Source of the DNA: an uncultured Bacilli bacterium | Lineage (GTDB): Bacteria > Bacillota_I > Bacilli_A > RF39 > UBA660 | Assembly (NCBI GenBank): GCA_947629125.1 | Contig: CANRCO010000034.1 | Coordinates: 1-11,187, forward strand | Length of the DNA: 11,187 bases | Direction: 5' to 3' | In this document: positions 1 through 6,273 of the stretch, in pieces | How positions within the stretch are numbered: the stretch's first letter is position 1 | Layout of the letters: each line of letters opens with the position of its first letter | Position numbers and translations under genes: made by a program | Notes under the pieces: generated by a model | The model's database searches: none | What the model was told of the DNA's origin: nothing | What the model saw: only the letters and a program-made list of their open reading frames with translations

Positions 1-168
1 ATTGAATTAGATGATGAACTTTATTTTAAAGTAAAAAATGGTCAAAAAGTTAAACTAGATTGTACGCAAGAAAAAGTTATTCTTACCTTTAAGAAGCATG
101 TTATAGCTATCTATGAATTAAACGATAATATTTATCAAATGGCTATTTTTTTAGCAACAAATATTTAA
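1..168 (+). CDS. truB: Probable tRNA pseudouridine synthase B, C-terminal end (partial)
   Basis: This is the last 55 codons of a gene entering from the left edge, ending in TAA. The visible part reads as a small beta-rich domain containing VKNGQKVKLDC, then an ILTF strand, then VIAIYELNDNIYQ. This pattern (a [VI]xNGQ turn, a hydrophobic strand, an AIYE strand and a short tail) matches the PUA-like C-terminal domain of TruB, which isomerises uridine-55 in the T-loop of tRNAs. The catalytic domain with its essential Asp lies outside the window, so the assignment rests on about 50 residues and is tentative. A strong hairpin terminator follows directly. Another PUA-domain RNA-binding protein is the main alternative. 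Confidence 0.5.
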   Translation: MELDDELYFKVKNGQKVKLDCTQEKVILTFKKHVIAIYELNDNIYQMAIFLATNI

Positions 169-177
169 TTGCAACAA

Positions 178-208
178 AAAAGCACTAAATTTGTGCTTTT
201 ATTTTTTT
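178..208. terminator. Bidirectional intrinsic terminator between truB and tRNA-Gln
   Basis: An 8-bp stem, AAAAGCAC (178-185) with GTGCTTTT (193-200), and a 7-base loop is followed rightward by a run of T (202-208). Read leftward it is also followed by a T run (complement of the A run 176-181). It can therefore end both the truB transcript and the convergent tRNA-Gln transcript. Confidence 0.85.
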
Positions 209-209
209 A

Positions 210-285
210 TGGCTGCCCCAGTTAGATTCGAACTAACGGAATGTCAGGTTCAGAGCCTGATGCCTTACCACTTGGCTATGGGGCA
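210..285 (-). tRNA. tRNA-Gln (anticodon CUG)
   Basis: The reverse strand folds as a complete 76-nt tRNA. The 7-bp acceptor stem pairs 279-285 with 214-220, followed by discriminator G and an encoded CCA (210-212). The anticodon stem TCAGG/CCTGA encloses loop CTCTGAA, giving anticodon CUG (251-253 on the plus strand), which reads CAG, glutamine. The T-arm carries GTTCGAATC. The acceptor sequence TGCCCCA is usual for bacterial tRNA-Gln. A near-consensus promoter lies just upstream and a terminator just downstream, so it appears to be transcribed alone. Confidence 0.95.
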
Positions 286-310
286 ATGTAAAATAATTAA
301 TTACAATTAT

Positions 311-338
311 ATTATACTTGATTTTTTTAAATTATCAA
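311..338 (-). promoter_or_regulatory. Sigma-A promoter of tRNA-Gln
   Basis: On the minus strand TTGATA (-35, 333-338) is followed after 16 bases by a perfect TATAAT (-10, 311-316). The predicted start near 304 gives a leader of about 19 bases before the tRNA. Confidence 0.8.
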
Positions 339-349
339 TGGTATTTAAC

Positions 350-378
350 TTGCTTTTAAACTTAAAAAAATTTATAAT
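350..378 (+). promoter_or_regulatory. Sigma-A promoter of the 404-1012 gene
   Basis: TTGCTT (-35, 350-355), a 17-base spacer and a perfect TATAAT (-10, 373-378). The predicted start is near 385, about 19 bases before the ATG. It is back to back with the tRNA-Gln promoter. Confidence 0.75.
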
Positions 379-403
379 ATATACCTAAGAAAGAGGAATA
401 ACA

Positions 404-1012
404 ATGAATAAAAAAATCCAAAATTTAATTGAAAAAGACTTTCAAAAATTTATAAAGTTAGTAGAACTTGGAGTAATTGATAAAGAAGCCGCTTGTAATA
501 ACGTTATAGCAATAAACAATGCCCAATATATTTATTGCTTTGCTGAAAATATAAAAGGAGCAAATATTAAGAAATTAGAGGATGCCATTATTGCAACTAA
601 CAATGCCGAATATATTTGTTATTTTGCTTGGGGTATAAAGGGTGCAAATATTGCAAAATTAGAAGATGCGATTATTAAAACTGAAGATTATTATTATATT
701 TATCTTTTTGCTAATAATGTTAAAGGTGCTAATATAGATAGATTATATTATGTTCTTAGTAAAATTAATAAATTTGTATTAATTAGCCATCAATTAAATA
801 AAACAAAAGATATCCTTTTAAAAAAATTAAATCAAGTTAGTATAACTGTTAAAGAAGAAATTAATAAAAAATGTGATTCTAATATAGATGATTATACTTA
901 TTTAATTAAATTATTAGATGAAAAAAAATATGATGAAATAAAGGAAAATAAAGAAAAATTTGCAAATCTTTTTAAAGAAGAGAATCAAGTTAAAAAATTA
1001 AAGAAACATTAA
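404..1012 (+). CDS. Hypothetical protein with three 28-residue KGANI repeats
   Basis: This is a 202-residue soluble protein with no signal peptide or membrane segment. Residues 36-63, 64-91 and 92-119 are three tandem repeats with the pattern AI.tnnAeYIyyFA..iKGANI.kLEDAII; conserved points are Y-I, F-A, K-G-A-N-I and L. Each unit looks like a helical hairpin, so the middle of the protein probably forms a short alpha-solenoid. Residues 120-202 are Lys- and Glu-rich, also probably helical, with a basic end (VKKLKKH). The start is supported by GAGG at 393-396 and a good promoter. It is a single-gene unit with its own terminator. I recall similar repeats in uncharacterised bacterial and phage proteins but know of no assigned function; a binding or scaffold role is a guess from the repeat architecture. 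Confidence 0.8.
   Translation: MNKKIQNLIEKDFQKFIKLVELGVIDKEAACNNVIAINNAQYIYCFAENIKGANIKKLEDAIIATNNAEYICYFAWGIKGANIAKLEDAIIKTEDYYYIYLFANNVKGANIDRLYYVLSKINKFVLISHQLNKTKDILLKKLNQVSITVKEEINKKCDSNIDDYTYLIKLLDEKKYDEIKENKEKFANLFKEENQVKKLKKH
509..760 (+). repeat. Three tandem 84-bp coding repeats
   Basis: Three in-frame 84-bp units (509-592, 593-676, 677-760) encode the 28-residue repeats. Units 1 and 2 are closest at the protein level (YICYFAWGIKGANI against YIYCFAENIKGANI). Unit 3 has diverged (YYYIYLFANNVKGANI) and has lost the LEDAII end. This suggests growth by duplication with the last unit oldest or least constrained. Confidence 0.85.
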
Positions 1013-1029
1013 TAATTGATGTTTTTTTT
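1004..1029 (+). terminator. Intrinsic terminator overlapping the stop of the repeat protein
   Basis: AAACATTAA (1004-1012) pairs with TTGATGTTT (1016-1024) over 9 bp with one G-U pair and a 3-base loop, followed by more T (1025-1029). The stem begins inside the last codons and includes the stop codon. Confidence 0.65.
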
Positions 1030-1065
1030 AATTTGTCTATTACTACTAGTTATTTTTTTAAGTTA

Positions 1066-1074
1066 TGCTATAAT
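1066..1074 (+). promoter_or_regulatory. Extended -10 promoter of the 1109-2326 gene
   Basis: TGcTATAAT is a perfect extended -10 element. No good -35 is seen at 17 bases, which is tolerated with an extended -10. The predicted start near 1081 leaves a leader of about 28 bases containing AAAAGGTG at 1096-1103. Confidence 0.6.
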
Positions 1075-1108
1075 TATAAATAGAATAATAGGTTGAAAAG
1101 GTGTAACT

Positions 1109-2326
1109 ATGGCAAAAAGCAAACAGTATAATAAAACTAAATATATTGTTATTTTAAGTATTTTATTAGTACTAATCATTATTTTATGTGGCATATTATA
1201 CTTCTGGTCATTAGATTTTACAAACACAGAAGTACCTAGTCAACCTAAAGTTATATCTTCTAATCAACAAATACTTAATGATTTTGCTAAAAATTTAGAA
1301 AACATTCGTAATAATAAATTGTATCAAGAACAAAATGAAATAAAGTATAGTGATTATTTTAATTATACTCAACATCAAATTTATTGTTTGGAAGCTGGTT
1401 ATAATAAAGATAATAGTGTTTATTTAAATGATTGTTATATTGATAATGAACAAATAACTGAACATTATGGTGAAAATAAAGAAATATTAAAGAAAATTAT
1501 CTTTTTTGATAATAATAAAATATTAAAAGAAAATAAAATTCAAACTTTTTATCGAATTGTAAATAATTTAAATGAAATTATTGAATTAAAATTAACCGAA
1601 GATGGTAAAATAACTTACTATAATTATACAACTAAAGAAAATAAAACTATTTGGTCAGATTCAGAATTAGCAGTAGGGTTTATACTATATTTAAAAGATT
1701 GTACTAATGTAAGTGAAATGGCAGTTTTAACTAATAAACAAAATGTTTATTTAAGTCAATCTGATATATTAGAAACTAGTGAAATGAATTATTTTAAAAC
1801 TGGTGTTACGGACAAAGTTAATGACATTGAAACAATAGTTGATAAAAGTCCTAATAGTTGTGGTAAAACTGACCTTTATTTAAATGTTAAAGATGTTTTA
1901 TATCAATTGGATGATACTTATCATTTAGGATTAAGATATAATAATATTTTTCCTTATGAAAGTTATATTGGTTTAAATGGTGATTATTTATATATATTTG
2001 CTAATAAAGAAATTGCTTACTATGTTAATATTGGTTATGACAATTCGACATATAATTATTTAATGAACAATCTTAATCAAAAAATAATAGCTGATAATAT
2101 ATTTGTTAATAATCAAGATAATACAACAACCTTTTATATTATTTCTAATGATAAAAAACTATATAAATCAACTTTAGTTGACCATGTTAGCCAAACTACA
2201 GAAATAATTAGTGATAAAGTTATTGATTATAAAACTAAAAAACATAATGATAGATATAACATTGAACTAGAAACTGAACATGAAAAATTAACTTTAGAAA
2301 ATTATTTAATTTATAAAAAGAATTAA
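1109..2326 (+). CDS. Exported, N-terminally membrane-anchored protein of unknown function
   Basis: This is a 405-residue protein. Residues 1-11 are basic and polar (MAKSKQYNKTK), and residues 12-34 form one strong membrane helix, giving an N-in, C-out topology with about 370 residues outside the cell (or in the intermembrane space of a forespore, if this organism sporulates). The exterior part is rich in Asn, Tyr and Lys, with alternating short strands, and may be a beta-rich, propeller-like fold. It has four cysteines, C93, C109, C198 and C251, enough for two disulfides. No lipobox, sortase motif, protease or glycan-binding signature was recognised. Start: ATG after AAAAGGTG and an extended -10 promoter. 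It is monocistronic; its stop overlaps the stop of the convergent regulator gene by 4 bases. Its function is unknown. Confidence 0.8.
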   Translation: MAKSKQYNKTKYIVILSILLVLIIILCGILYFWSLDFTNTEVPSQPKVISSNQQILNDFAKNLENIRNNKLYQEQNEIKYSDYFNYTQHQIYCLEAGYNKDNSVYLNDCYIDNEQITEHYGENKEILKKIIFFDNNKILKENKIQTFYRIVNNLNEIIELKLTEDGKITYYNYTTKENKTIWSDSELAVGFILYLKDCTNVSEMAVLTNKQNVYLSQSDILETSEMNYFKTGVTDKVNDIETIVDKSPNSCGKTDLYLNVKDVLYQLDDTYHLGLRYNNIFPYESYIGLNGDYLYIFANKEIAYYVNIGYDNSTYNYLMNNLNQKIIADNIFVNNQDNTTTFYIISNDKKLYKSTLVDHVSQTTEIISDKVIDYKTKKHNDRYNIELETEHEKLTLENYLIYKKN

Positions 2327-2344
2327 TATCTTTTTATATTTTTT
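2313..2344 (+). terminator. Weak intrinsic terminator at the convergent gene ends
   Basis: ATAAAAAGA (2313-2321) pairs with TCTTTTTAT (2329-2337) over 9 bp with a 7-base loop containing both stop codons, and then a T run (2339-2344). The stem is almost pure A-T, so strength is uncertain. Read leftward it lacks a proper T run after the stem. Confidence 0.4.
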
Positions 2345-2637
2345 ATGTATTGATTTTTAATATTTAAAATATTATCTTCTGATATATAATAACTTAGAAT
2401 TATAAATAAAAGCTTTTGATTAGACATATTATAATTATTTTTAAGTTCAACTAAAGCTAAAATATAATCTGCAGGTATTTGAAAACAAATAGCTAAGTTA
2501 TGTAAATCTTTAAGTGTTAGGTTTCTTTGACCACTTTCTAATTCGCCAACATTTCTAGGAATAGTATTTAAAGTGTTTGCTACTTCTTCAATTGATTTAT
2601 CAGTGACTAATCTTAATAATTTTAAAATATCTGGCAT
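2323..2637 (-). CDS. XRE-family (Cro/cI-type) helix-turn-helix regulator
   Basis: This is a 104-residue probable DNA-binding protein. Residues 1-60 form an HTH-XRE domain: ILKLLRLVTDKSIEEVANTLNT is helices 1-2, IPRNVGELESGQRNLTL holds the recognition helix and the characteristic ExGxRxLTL turn, and LHNLAICFQIPADYIL is helices 4-5. Residues 61-104 are a hydrophobic, then basic helical tail, perhaps for dimerisation. The start is supported by a strong AAGGGGG (2648-2654). It lies 55 bases downstream of gerAB on the same strand and has its own consensus promoter, so it is probably expressed independently, with possible readthrough from the ger operon. Its targets are unknown; the nearby germination operon and the exported-protein gene are candidates only by position. 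Confidence 0.88.
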   Translation of the reverse strand: MPDILKLLRLVTDKSIEEVANTLNTIPRNVGELESGQRNLTLKDLHNLAICFQIPADYILALVELKNNYNMSNQKLLFIILSYYISEDNILNIKNQYIKNIKRY

Positions 2638-2667
2638 AAAAAAATTACCCCCTTAATTTGTTTTGTT

Positions 2668-2696
2668 ATTTTAATAAATTCTGATATCTTTGTCAA
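2668..2696 (-). promoter_or_regulatory. Sigma-A promoter of the XRE regulator, overlapping the gerAB stop
   Basis: On the minus strand a perfect TTGACA (2691-2696), a 17-base spacer and TAAAAT (2668-2673). The -35 box includes the last bases of gerAB, stop codon included. The predicted start near 2661 leaves about 24 leader bases. Confidence 0.75.
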
Positions 2697-3688
2697 GCAC
2701 TGGAAGCTTTAACTTTTTTACTGAACAATTTTGTTGTGAATAACGCTAAAAATAGAATTATTAACATATGGGGTAAGTAACGATAAATAAATAGTTCTAT
2801 AACATTGTTTTTACCAATAACTATCGAAGATATATAAATACAAATTATTAAAATAACTGCTAAATAAATATTATTATATTTTTTGGGCAAATTATTTTTT
2901 AAAAGTAATGTTGCAATGGCAGTTGTTATAAACATATCAAATACAAATACTACTGATGTTAAATTTTCAACTTTTTCAATAAAATTAAAGATTTTAATTC
3001 GTTTTAATATCATATATTCGGGAGCTCGATAAACAGTTATTAATTCATTACCTAAAACAGTTATAGCAAATAAAATGGTTAAAATAATTGGAATTAAGGA
3101 AAAAAGATAAGATTTAGAAATATTTTTATTAGCTTTATCTAATTCAAAAATAAATAGATTTGGAGTAACTGTTAAAAAGGCAAAAAAGATAGAACATTTA
3201 CAAAAATTAAAGAATGTTGAAGTAAACATTGGTTCTAAATTAGCAAAATCGGAATACCAAATTAAAGTAATAAAAGTTATTATATACAAAATTAAAGTAA
3301 TTGGAAAAAGACATTGGCTCACTCGATATATTGTTGTAAATCCTTTATTGGCTATATAAAAAGCTAAAACTAAAAATGGAATAGTAATAACTAAATTAGG
3401 AGTACGAACTAAATAAAAACTATTGGAAAATGTTTCTAATATAATCAGAGTAATATTTATAGTAAAGATTGCAAAAAAACTAACGAGAATATTACTAGCC
3501 AGTGATTTTCTATTAGCTACCCATTTTTTATAAATATATAAAAGTAAAAAACCAATGATAGTACCAACAATAGCACAACTAAGAGTATCTCTTCTTCCAA
3601 TATTTAATAAATTAGAATAACCAAAAATCATAAAATAATTTCTAGTTATGAAAAAAGTTAAAAATAAACTATGATTTTTAATTTGCAT
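2693..3688 (-). CDS. gerAB: GerAB-family spore germination permease (B subunit)
   Basis: This is a 331-residue, very hydrophobic protein with about ten membrane helices, of the APC-superfamily GerAB/YndE type. In this family the B subunit of the inner-membrane germinant receptor binds the small-molecule germinant. The N-terminus has the family pattern: a first helix, FGYSNLLNIGRRDTLSCAIVGTIIGFLL (Arg-Asp before helix 2), then the GFTTIYRVSQCLFP segment, and the last helix YLPHMLIILFLALFTTKLF. It is about 30 residues shorter than the usual 360-370 but is not visibly truncated. The start is supported by GAGGTG just upstream, and the gene overlaps the end of gerAC by 11 bases, so translation is probably coupled. 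It is last in the A-C-B order. The germinant cannot be inferred. Confidence 0.88.
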   Translation of the reverse strand: MQIKNHSLFLTFFITRNYFMIFGYSNLLNIGRRDTLSCAIVGTIIGFLLLYIYKKWVANRKSLASNILVSFFAIFTINITLIILETFSNSFYLVRTPNLVITIPFLVLAFYIANKGFTTIYRVSQCLFPITLILYIITFITLIWYSDFANLEPMFTSTFFNFCKCSIFFAFLTVTPNLFIFELDKANKNISKSYLFSLIPIILTILFAITVLGNELITVYRAPEYMILKRIKIFNFIEKVENLTSVVFVFDMFITTAIATLLLKNNLPKKYNNIYLAVILIICIYISSIVIGKNNVIELFIYRYLPHMLIILFLALFTTKLFSKKVKASSA

Positions 3689-4763
3689 GATGCACCTCGA
3701 ATATTAAACCTTTTTTATTGATTTTTAAATCTATATTAACTGTATAATCTAAATTTCTCCAATCGGAAAAATATTTCTTTTCTTTTTTATAGTAGGCAGA
3801 ATTAAAACCTAAAATATCACTATCACTTTCTTGAGTTTTAGTAATTAAATTTTCTATTTGTTTTTTTATAGTTTTAGCAAATTCTTCTTCTAATTTCTTT
3901 TCTACTTTGTAATTCCGTAAATCATAATTACAATTATTTTGCGTTATATCACCTTGTAATTTCAAATTTACTTGAATTTTTTCTTTTTTATAAGTAATTT
4001 CACTAGCCGAATCATAAATACTGACAGTAAAATTATTTTTAGAATTATTACAATACTGGGTATATTCCGCATTTTTAGCTTTACTATCTAATAAATTAAA
4101 TGTTACTGATTCTTGATTAGTTAAATAATCAACCATTTTAAATTTTTTAAAGATAGCTAGACCACCAAATTTAATATTATCATTACTTGTTTTATAAATA
4201 GTTGTAAGAATTGCATCAACTCCTTTAGTTAAGATTTTGTTAACTACATTACCAAAAGGAACAGTATTAGAAATATTTTTATTAAATTTATCATTTTCTA
4301 ACATTGATACTATACGATTTGTTGTAAGAGGGTATACTTTAGTTGAAGAATCTAAGACATCTTTAGCCTCACTATCCATCGCTACTAATAAGTAAAATTC
4401 ATCTCGAATAGCTTGGTCGCGAATAAAATAATCGGTTATATCTTCTAAATGATTTTTAGCTATATCTTCGGAAATAATAACGATTTTTAAATGGGCATAA
4501 TATGCTTGACGGTCTAATTTTAAATTTGTGTTTGCAAAAGCTTGAGCCACATTTTTACCATTTCCGTTAACGGTATAAGATTTTTCATTAGCGGATGAAT
4601 CACTTTCTTTTTTATCATTAAATATTTCTAAAGTTACATAGTAATTATCATCTTTATAATCTAAAGCAACACCAGCTACAATCCCTAAGTTATTTAATTC
4701 TCGATAATCATAACAACCACTAACAAGAAAGATAATGGCGATTAAAAATACTATTTTTTTCAT
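3678..4763 (-). CDS. gerAC: GerAC-family germinant receptor lipoprotein (C subunit)
   Basis: This is a 361-residue lipoprotein of the Ger(x)C family, the outer-leaflet C subunit of spore germinant receptors. The N-terminus is a short lipoprotein signal peptide, MKKIVFLIAIIFLVSGC, with lipid-carrying Cys17. It is followed by the family hallmark GCYDYRELNNLGIVAGVALD. Later segments also fit: AFANTNLKLDRQAYYAHLKIVIISEDIA, then DYFIRDQAIRDEFYLLVA, and in the C-terminal domain ILGFNSAYYKKEKKYFSDW, which in this family precedes the last strands. The length is close to the usual 370-400. It starts 4 bases inside gerAA (ATGA overlap) with AAAAGGAAA as ribosome site. After maturation it would sit on the outer face of the spore inner membrane beside the A and B subunits. 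Confidence 0.92.
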   Translation of the reverse strand: MKKIVFLIAIIFLVSGCYDYRELNNLGIVAGVALDYKDDNYYVTLEIFNDKKESDSSANEKSYTVNGNGKNVAQAFANTNLKLDRQAYYAHLKIVIISEDIAKNHLEDITDYFIRDQAIRDEFYLLVAMDSEAKDVLDSSTKVYPLTTNRIVSMLENDKFNKNISNTVPFGNVVNKILTKGVDAILTTIYKTSNDNIKFGGLAIFKKFKMVDYLTNQESVTFNLLDSKAKNAEYTQYCNNSKNNFTVSIYDSASEITYKKEKIQVNLKLQGDITQNNCNYDLRNYKVEKKLEEEFAKTIKKQIENLITKTQESDSDILGFNSAYYKKEKKYFSDWRNLDYTVNIDLKINKKGLIFEVHHAN

Positions 4764-6181
4764 AGATTATTTTCCTTTTGTTTAATAATATTTTTACTAG
4801 CGAGTAGTTTACTTCGTTTTGTATCTTTGGCTTTTGGACTTTTTCGCACGGTTTTATTAAAGTAAACTTTATCAAAGGGAACAATTGGGTAAAAGTAAGG
4901 TTCTCCGTAGGATTTTAAACTAGTTAAATTAATTAAGAAATAAATGAAAGCATAAACCATTCCCATTAAGCCTAAAATTGCAGCGCTAAAAAGGAAGATA
5001 AACCGATAAAAACGAATTGAACCATTCATTTCCTTTTCGGGAAACATTAAACTAGTCATAAAAGTAATTGATATAACAATAATCATAATTGGACTAACAA
5101 CTCCAGCATTAACTGCAGCTTCTCCTAAAATTAATGCTCCTAATATTGAGATGGCACTACCATAGGAATTAGGAAATCTTAAATCACTTTCACTTAAAAT
5201 TTCACAAACAATTAACATCATTATTGCTTCGGCGACTGCTGGAAAAGGAACACCATTTCGCTGAATACTAAAGCTAACTAAAAGATTAGTAGGAATAGTT
5301 TCTTGATTGTAATTAACTAACGATATATATGTTCCCGGTATAGTTATCGAAAAGAAAAAACAACATATTCTTAAAATTCTTAAAAAATTAATATTAATAC
5401 TTTTATTGTAATTGTCCATTGGAGGATTAATAAAGTCAGATAAAAAAGCTGGAATAATTAAAACAAAAGGGGAAGTATCAACTAATATAGCAATTTTACC
5501 TTCGAGTAAAGCATTAACAACATTATCTGGTCTTTCAGTTGATTGAGTCATGGGTAAAGGGGTATTATTTTCACTTTCAAAAATATTGGATATTTCACTA
5601 GAATCAACAATTCCATCAATATCAATTTTAGCTAATTTATCTTTAACATTATCAACAAGTTTTTTTTCAGCAATATCTTCAAAATAAAGAATACTTATTT
5701 TCGTATTAGTTTTGCGACCAATAAAAAAATCGATAGTTTTTAAATCTTTTGATTTAATTCGTCTTTTAATTAAACCTAAATTAGTTTGATAGTTCTCGGT
5801 AAAAGCATCCTTTGGACCATTAATACTATTTTCACTATTTGGAGCACCAATTCCTCTAGTTAATTCACCCTTAGTTTCAATTGCCAAAACTTTATCTTTA
5901 TAAATAACCAAAGTAAACCCATTATTTAAATAAAATTCCATTTGGTCAAGAACTTTAACTTCTGTAACATTTGGACCTGCTAAATGATTGATTAATTTAT
6001 TAAATGTTTGTAAATTAGTTAAATTTTTTAAAATAAAGTCATTAATACTAGTACTACTACAAATAGATTCTAAATAAATGACATAAGCAACTTTATTAAA
6101 ACCTAAATTAATATTGCGAATAATTAAATCAGTTACATCATTAAATTCATTTTGTATTCTTTTAACTATTTTGTTATTCAT
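4760..6181 (-). CDS. gerAA: GerAA-family germinant receptor A subunit
   Basis: This is a 473-residue A subunit of a GerA-type spore germinant receptor, which in this family forms the oligomeric membrane core and probable ion channel. Residues 1-250 are the cytoplasmic domain. Residues 108-143 carry the conserved stretch ending GPKDAFTENYQTNLGLIKRR, followed by the IGRKTNTKISILYFEDIA segment, ERPDNVVNALLEGKIAILVD (216-235) and SPFVLIIPAFLSDF. The membrane part spans about 265-420, including the hallmark VPFPAVAEAIMMLIVCEILSE (311-331), LRFPNSYGSAISILGALILGEAAVNAGVVSP (334-364) and a final helix pair. A basic tail ends the protein. Some family members are longer at the N-terminus. It is the first gene of the operon; AAAGGA (6191-6196) precedes the ATG, and a sigma-G-like promoter is seen upstream. 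Confidence 0.95.
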   Translation of the reverse strand: MNNKIVKRIQNEFNDVTDLIIRNINLGFNKVAYVIYLESICSSTSINDFILKNLTNLQTFNKLINHLAGPNVTEVKVLDQMEFYLNNGFTLVIYKDKVLAIETKGELTRGIGAPNSENSINGPKDAFTENYQTNLGLIKRRIKSKDLKTIDFFIGRKTNTKISILYFEDIAEKKLVDNVKDKLAKIDIDGIVDSSEISNIFESENNTPLPMTQSTERPDNVVNALLEGKIAILVDTSPFVLIIPAFLSDFINPPMDNYNKSININFLRILRICCFFFSITIPGTYISLVNYNQETIPTNLLVSFSIQRNGVPFPAVAEAIMMLIVCEILSESDLRFPNSYGSAISILGALILGEAAVNAGVVSPIMIIVISITFMTSLMFPEKEMNGSIRFYRFIFLFSAAILGLMGMVYAFIYFLINLTSLKSYGEPYFYPIVPFDKVYFNKTVRKSPKAKDTKRSKLLASKNIIKQKENNL

Positions 6182-6201
6182 TTAACTCAATCCTTTGTTT
6201 T

Positions 6202-6230
6202 TAGTATTTACCAAAAATTGACTGGTATAC
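6202..6230 (-). promoter_or_regulatory. Possible sigma-G (forespore) promoter of the ger operon
   Basis: On the minus strand GTATA (6226-6230) fits the sigma-G -35 pattern GHATR. After 17 bases comes AATACTA (6202-6208), which matches the -10 pattern CATWMTA except for the first base. No convincing sigma-A promoter was found in the same gap. A start near 6195 would leave only about 14 leader bases, with the ribosome site at the very 5' end; this is the main weakness. Confidence 0.35.
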
Positions 6231-6245
6231 ATAATGTTAATCGTG

Positions 6246-6251
6246 TATAAT
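6246..6251 (+). promoter_or_regulatory. -10 element of the methyltransferase gene promoter
   Basis: A perfect TATAAT stands 22 bases before the ATG. TTGACT at 6219-6224 is a good -35 sequence but lies 21 bases away, too far for a normal spacer. No better -35 is seen at 17. The likely start is near 6258, giving a leader of about 16 bases. Confidence 0.5.
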
Positions 6252-6273
6252 TATTTTTAGAAAAGAGAAATTT

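Noticed and set aside
191..388. Open frame of 65 codons on the plus strand
   Set aside because: It runs antisense through the tRNA-Gln and over two promoters and has no ribosome site.
509..760. CRISPR-like regular repeats
   Set aside because: The periodic signal is in-frame coding repeats of 84 bp with diverged sequence, not short identical repeats with unique spacers; no array exists in the window.
4754..4763. Use of TGA as tryptophan (Mollicutes code)
   Set aside because: TGA ends gerAA in a typical ATGA overlap, and all Trp residues in conserved positions use TGG.
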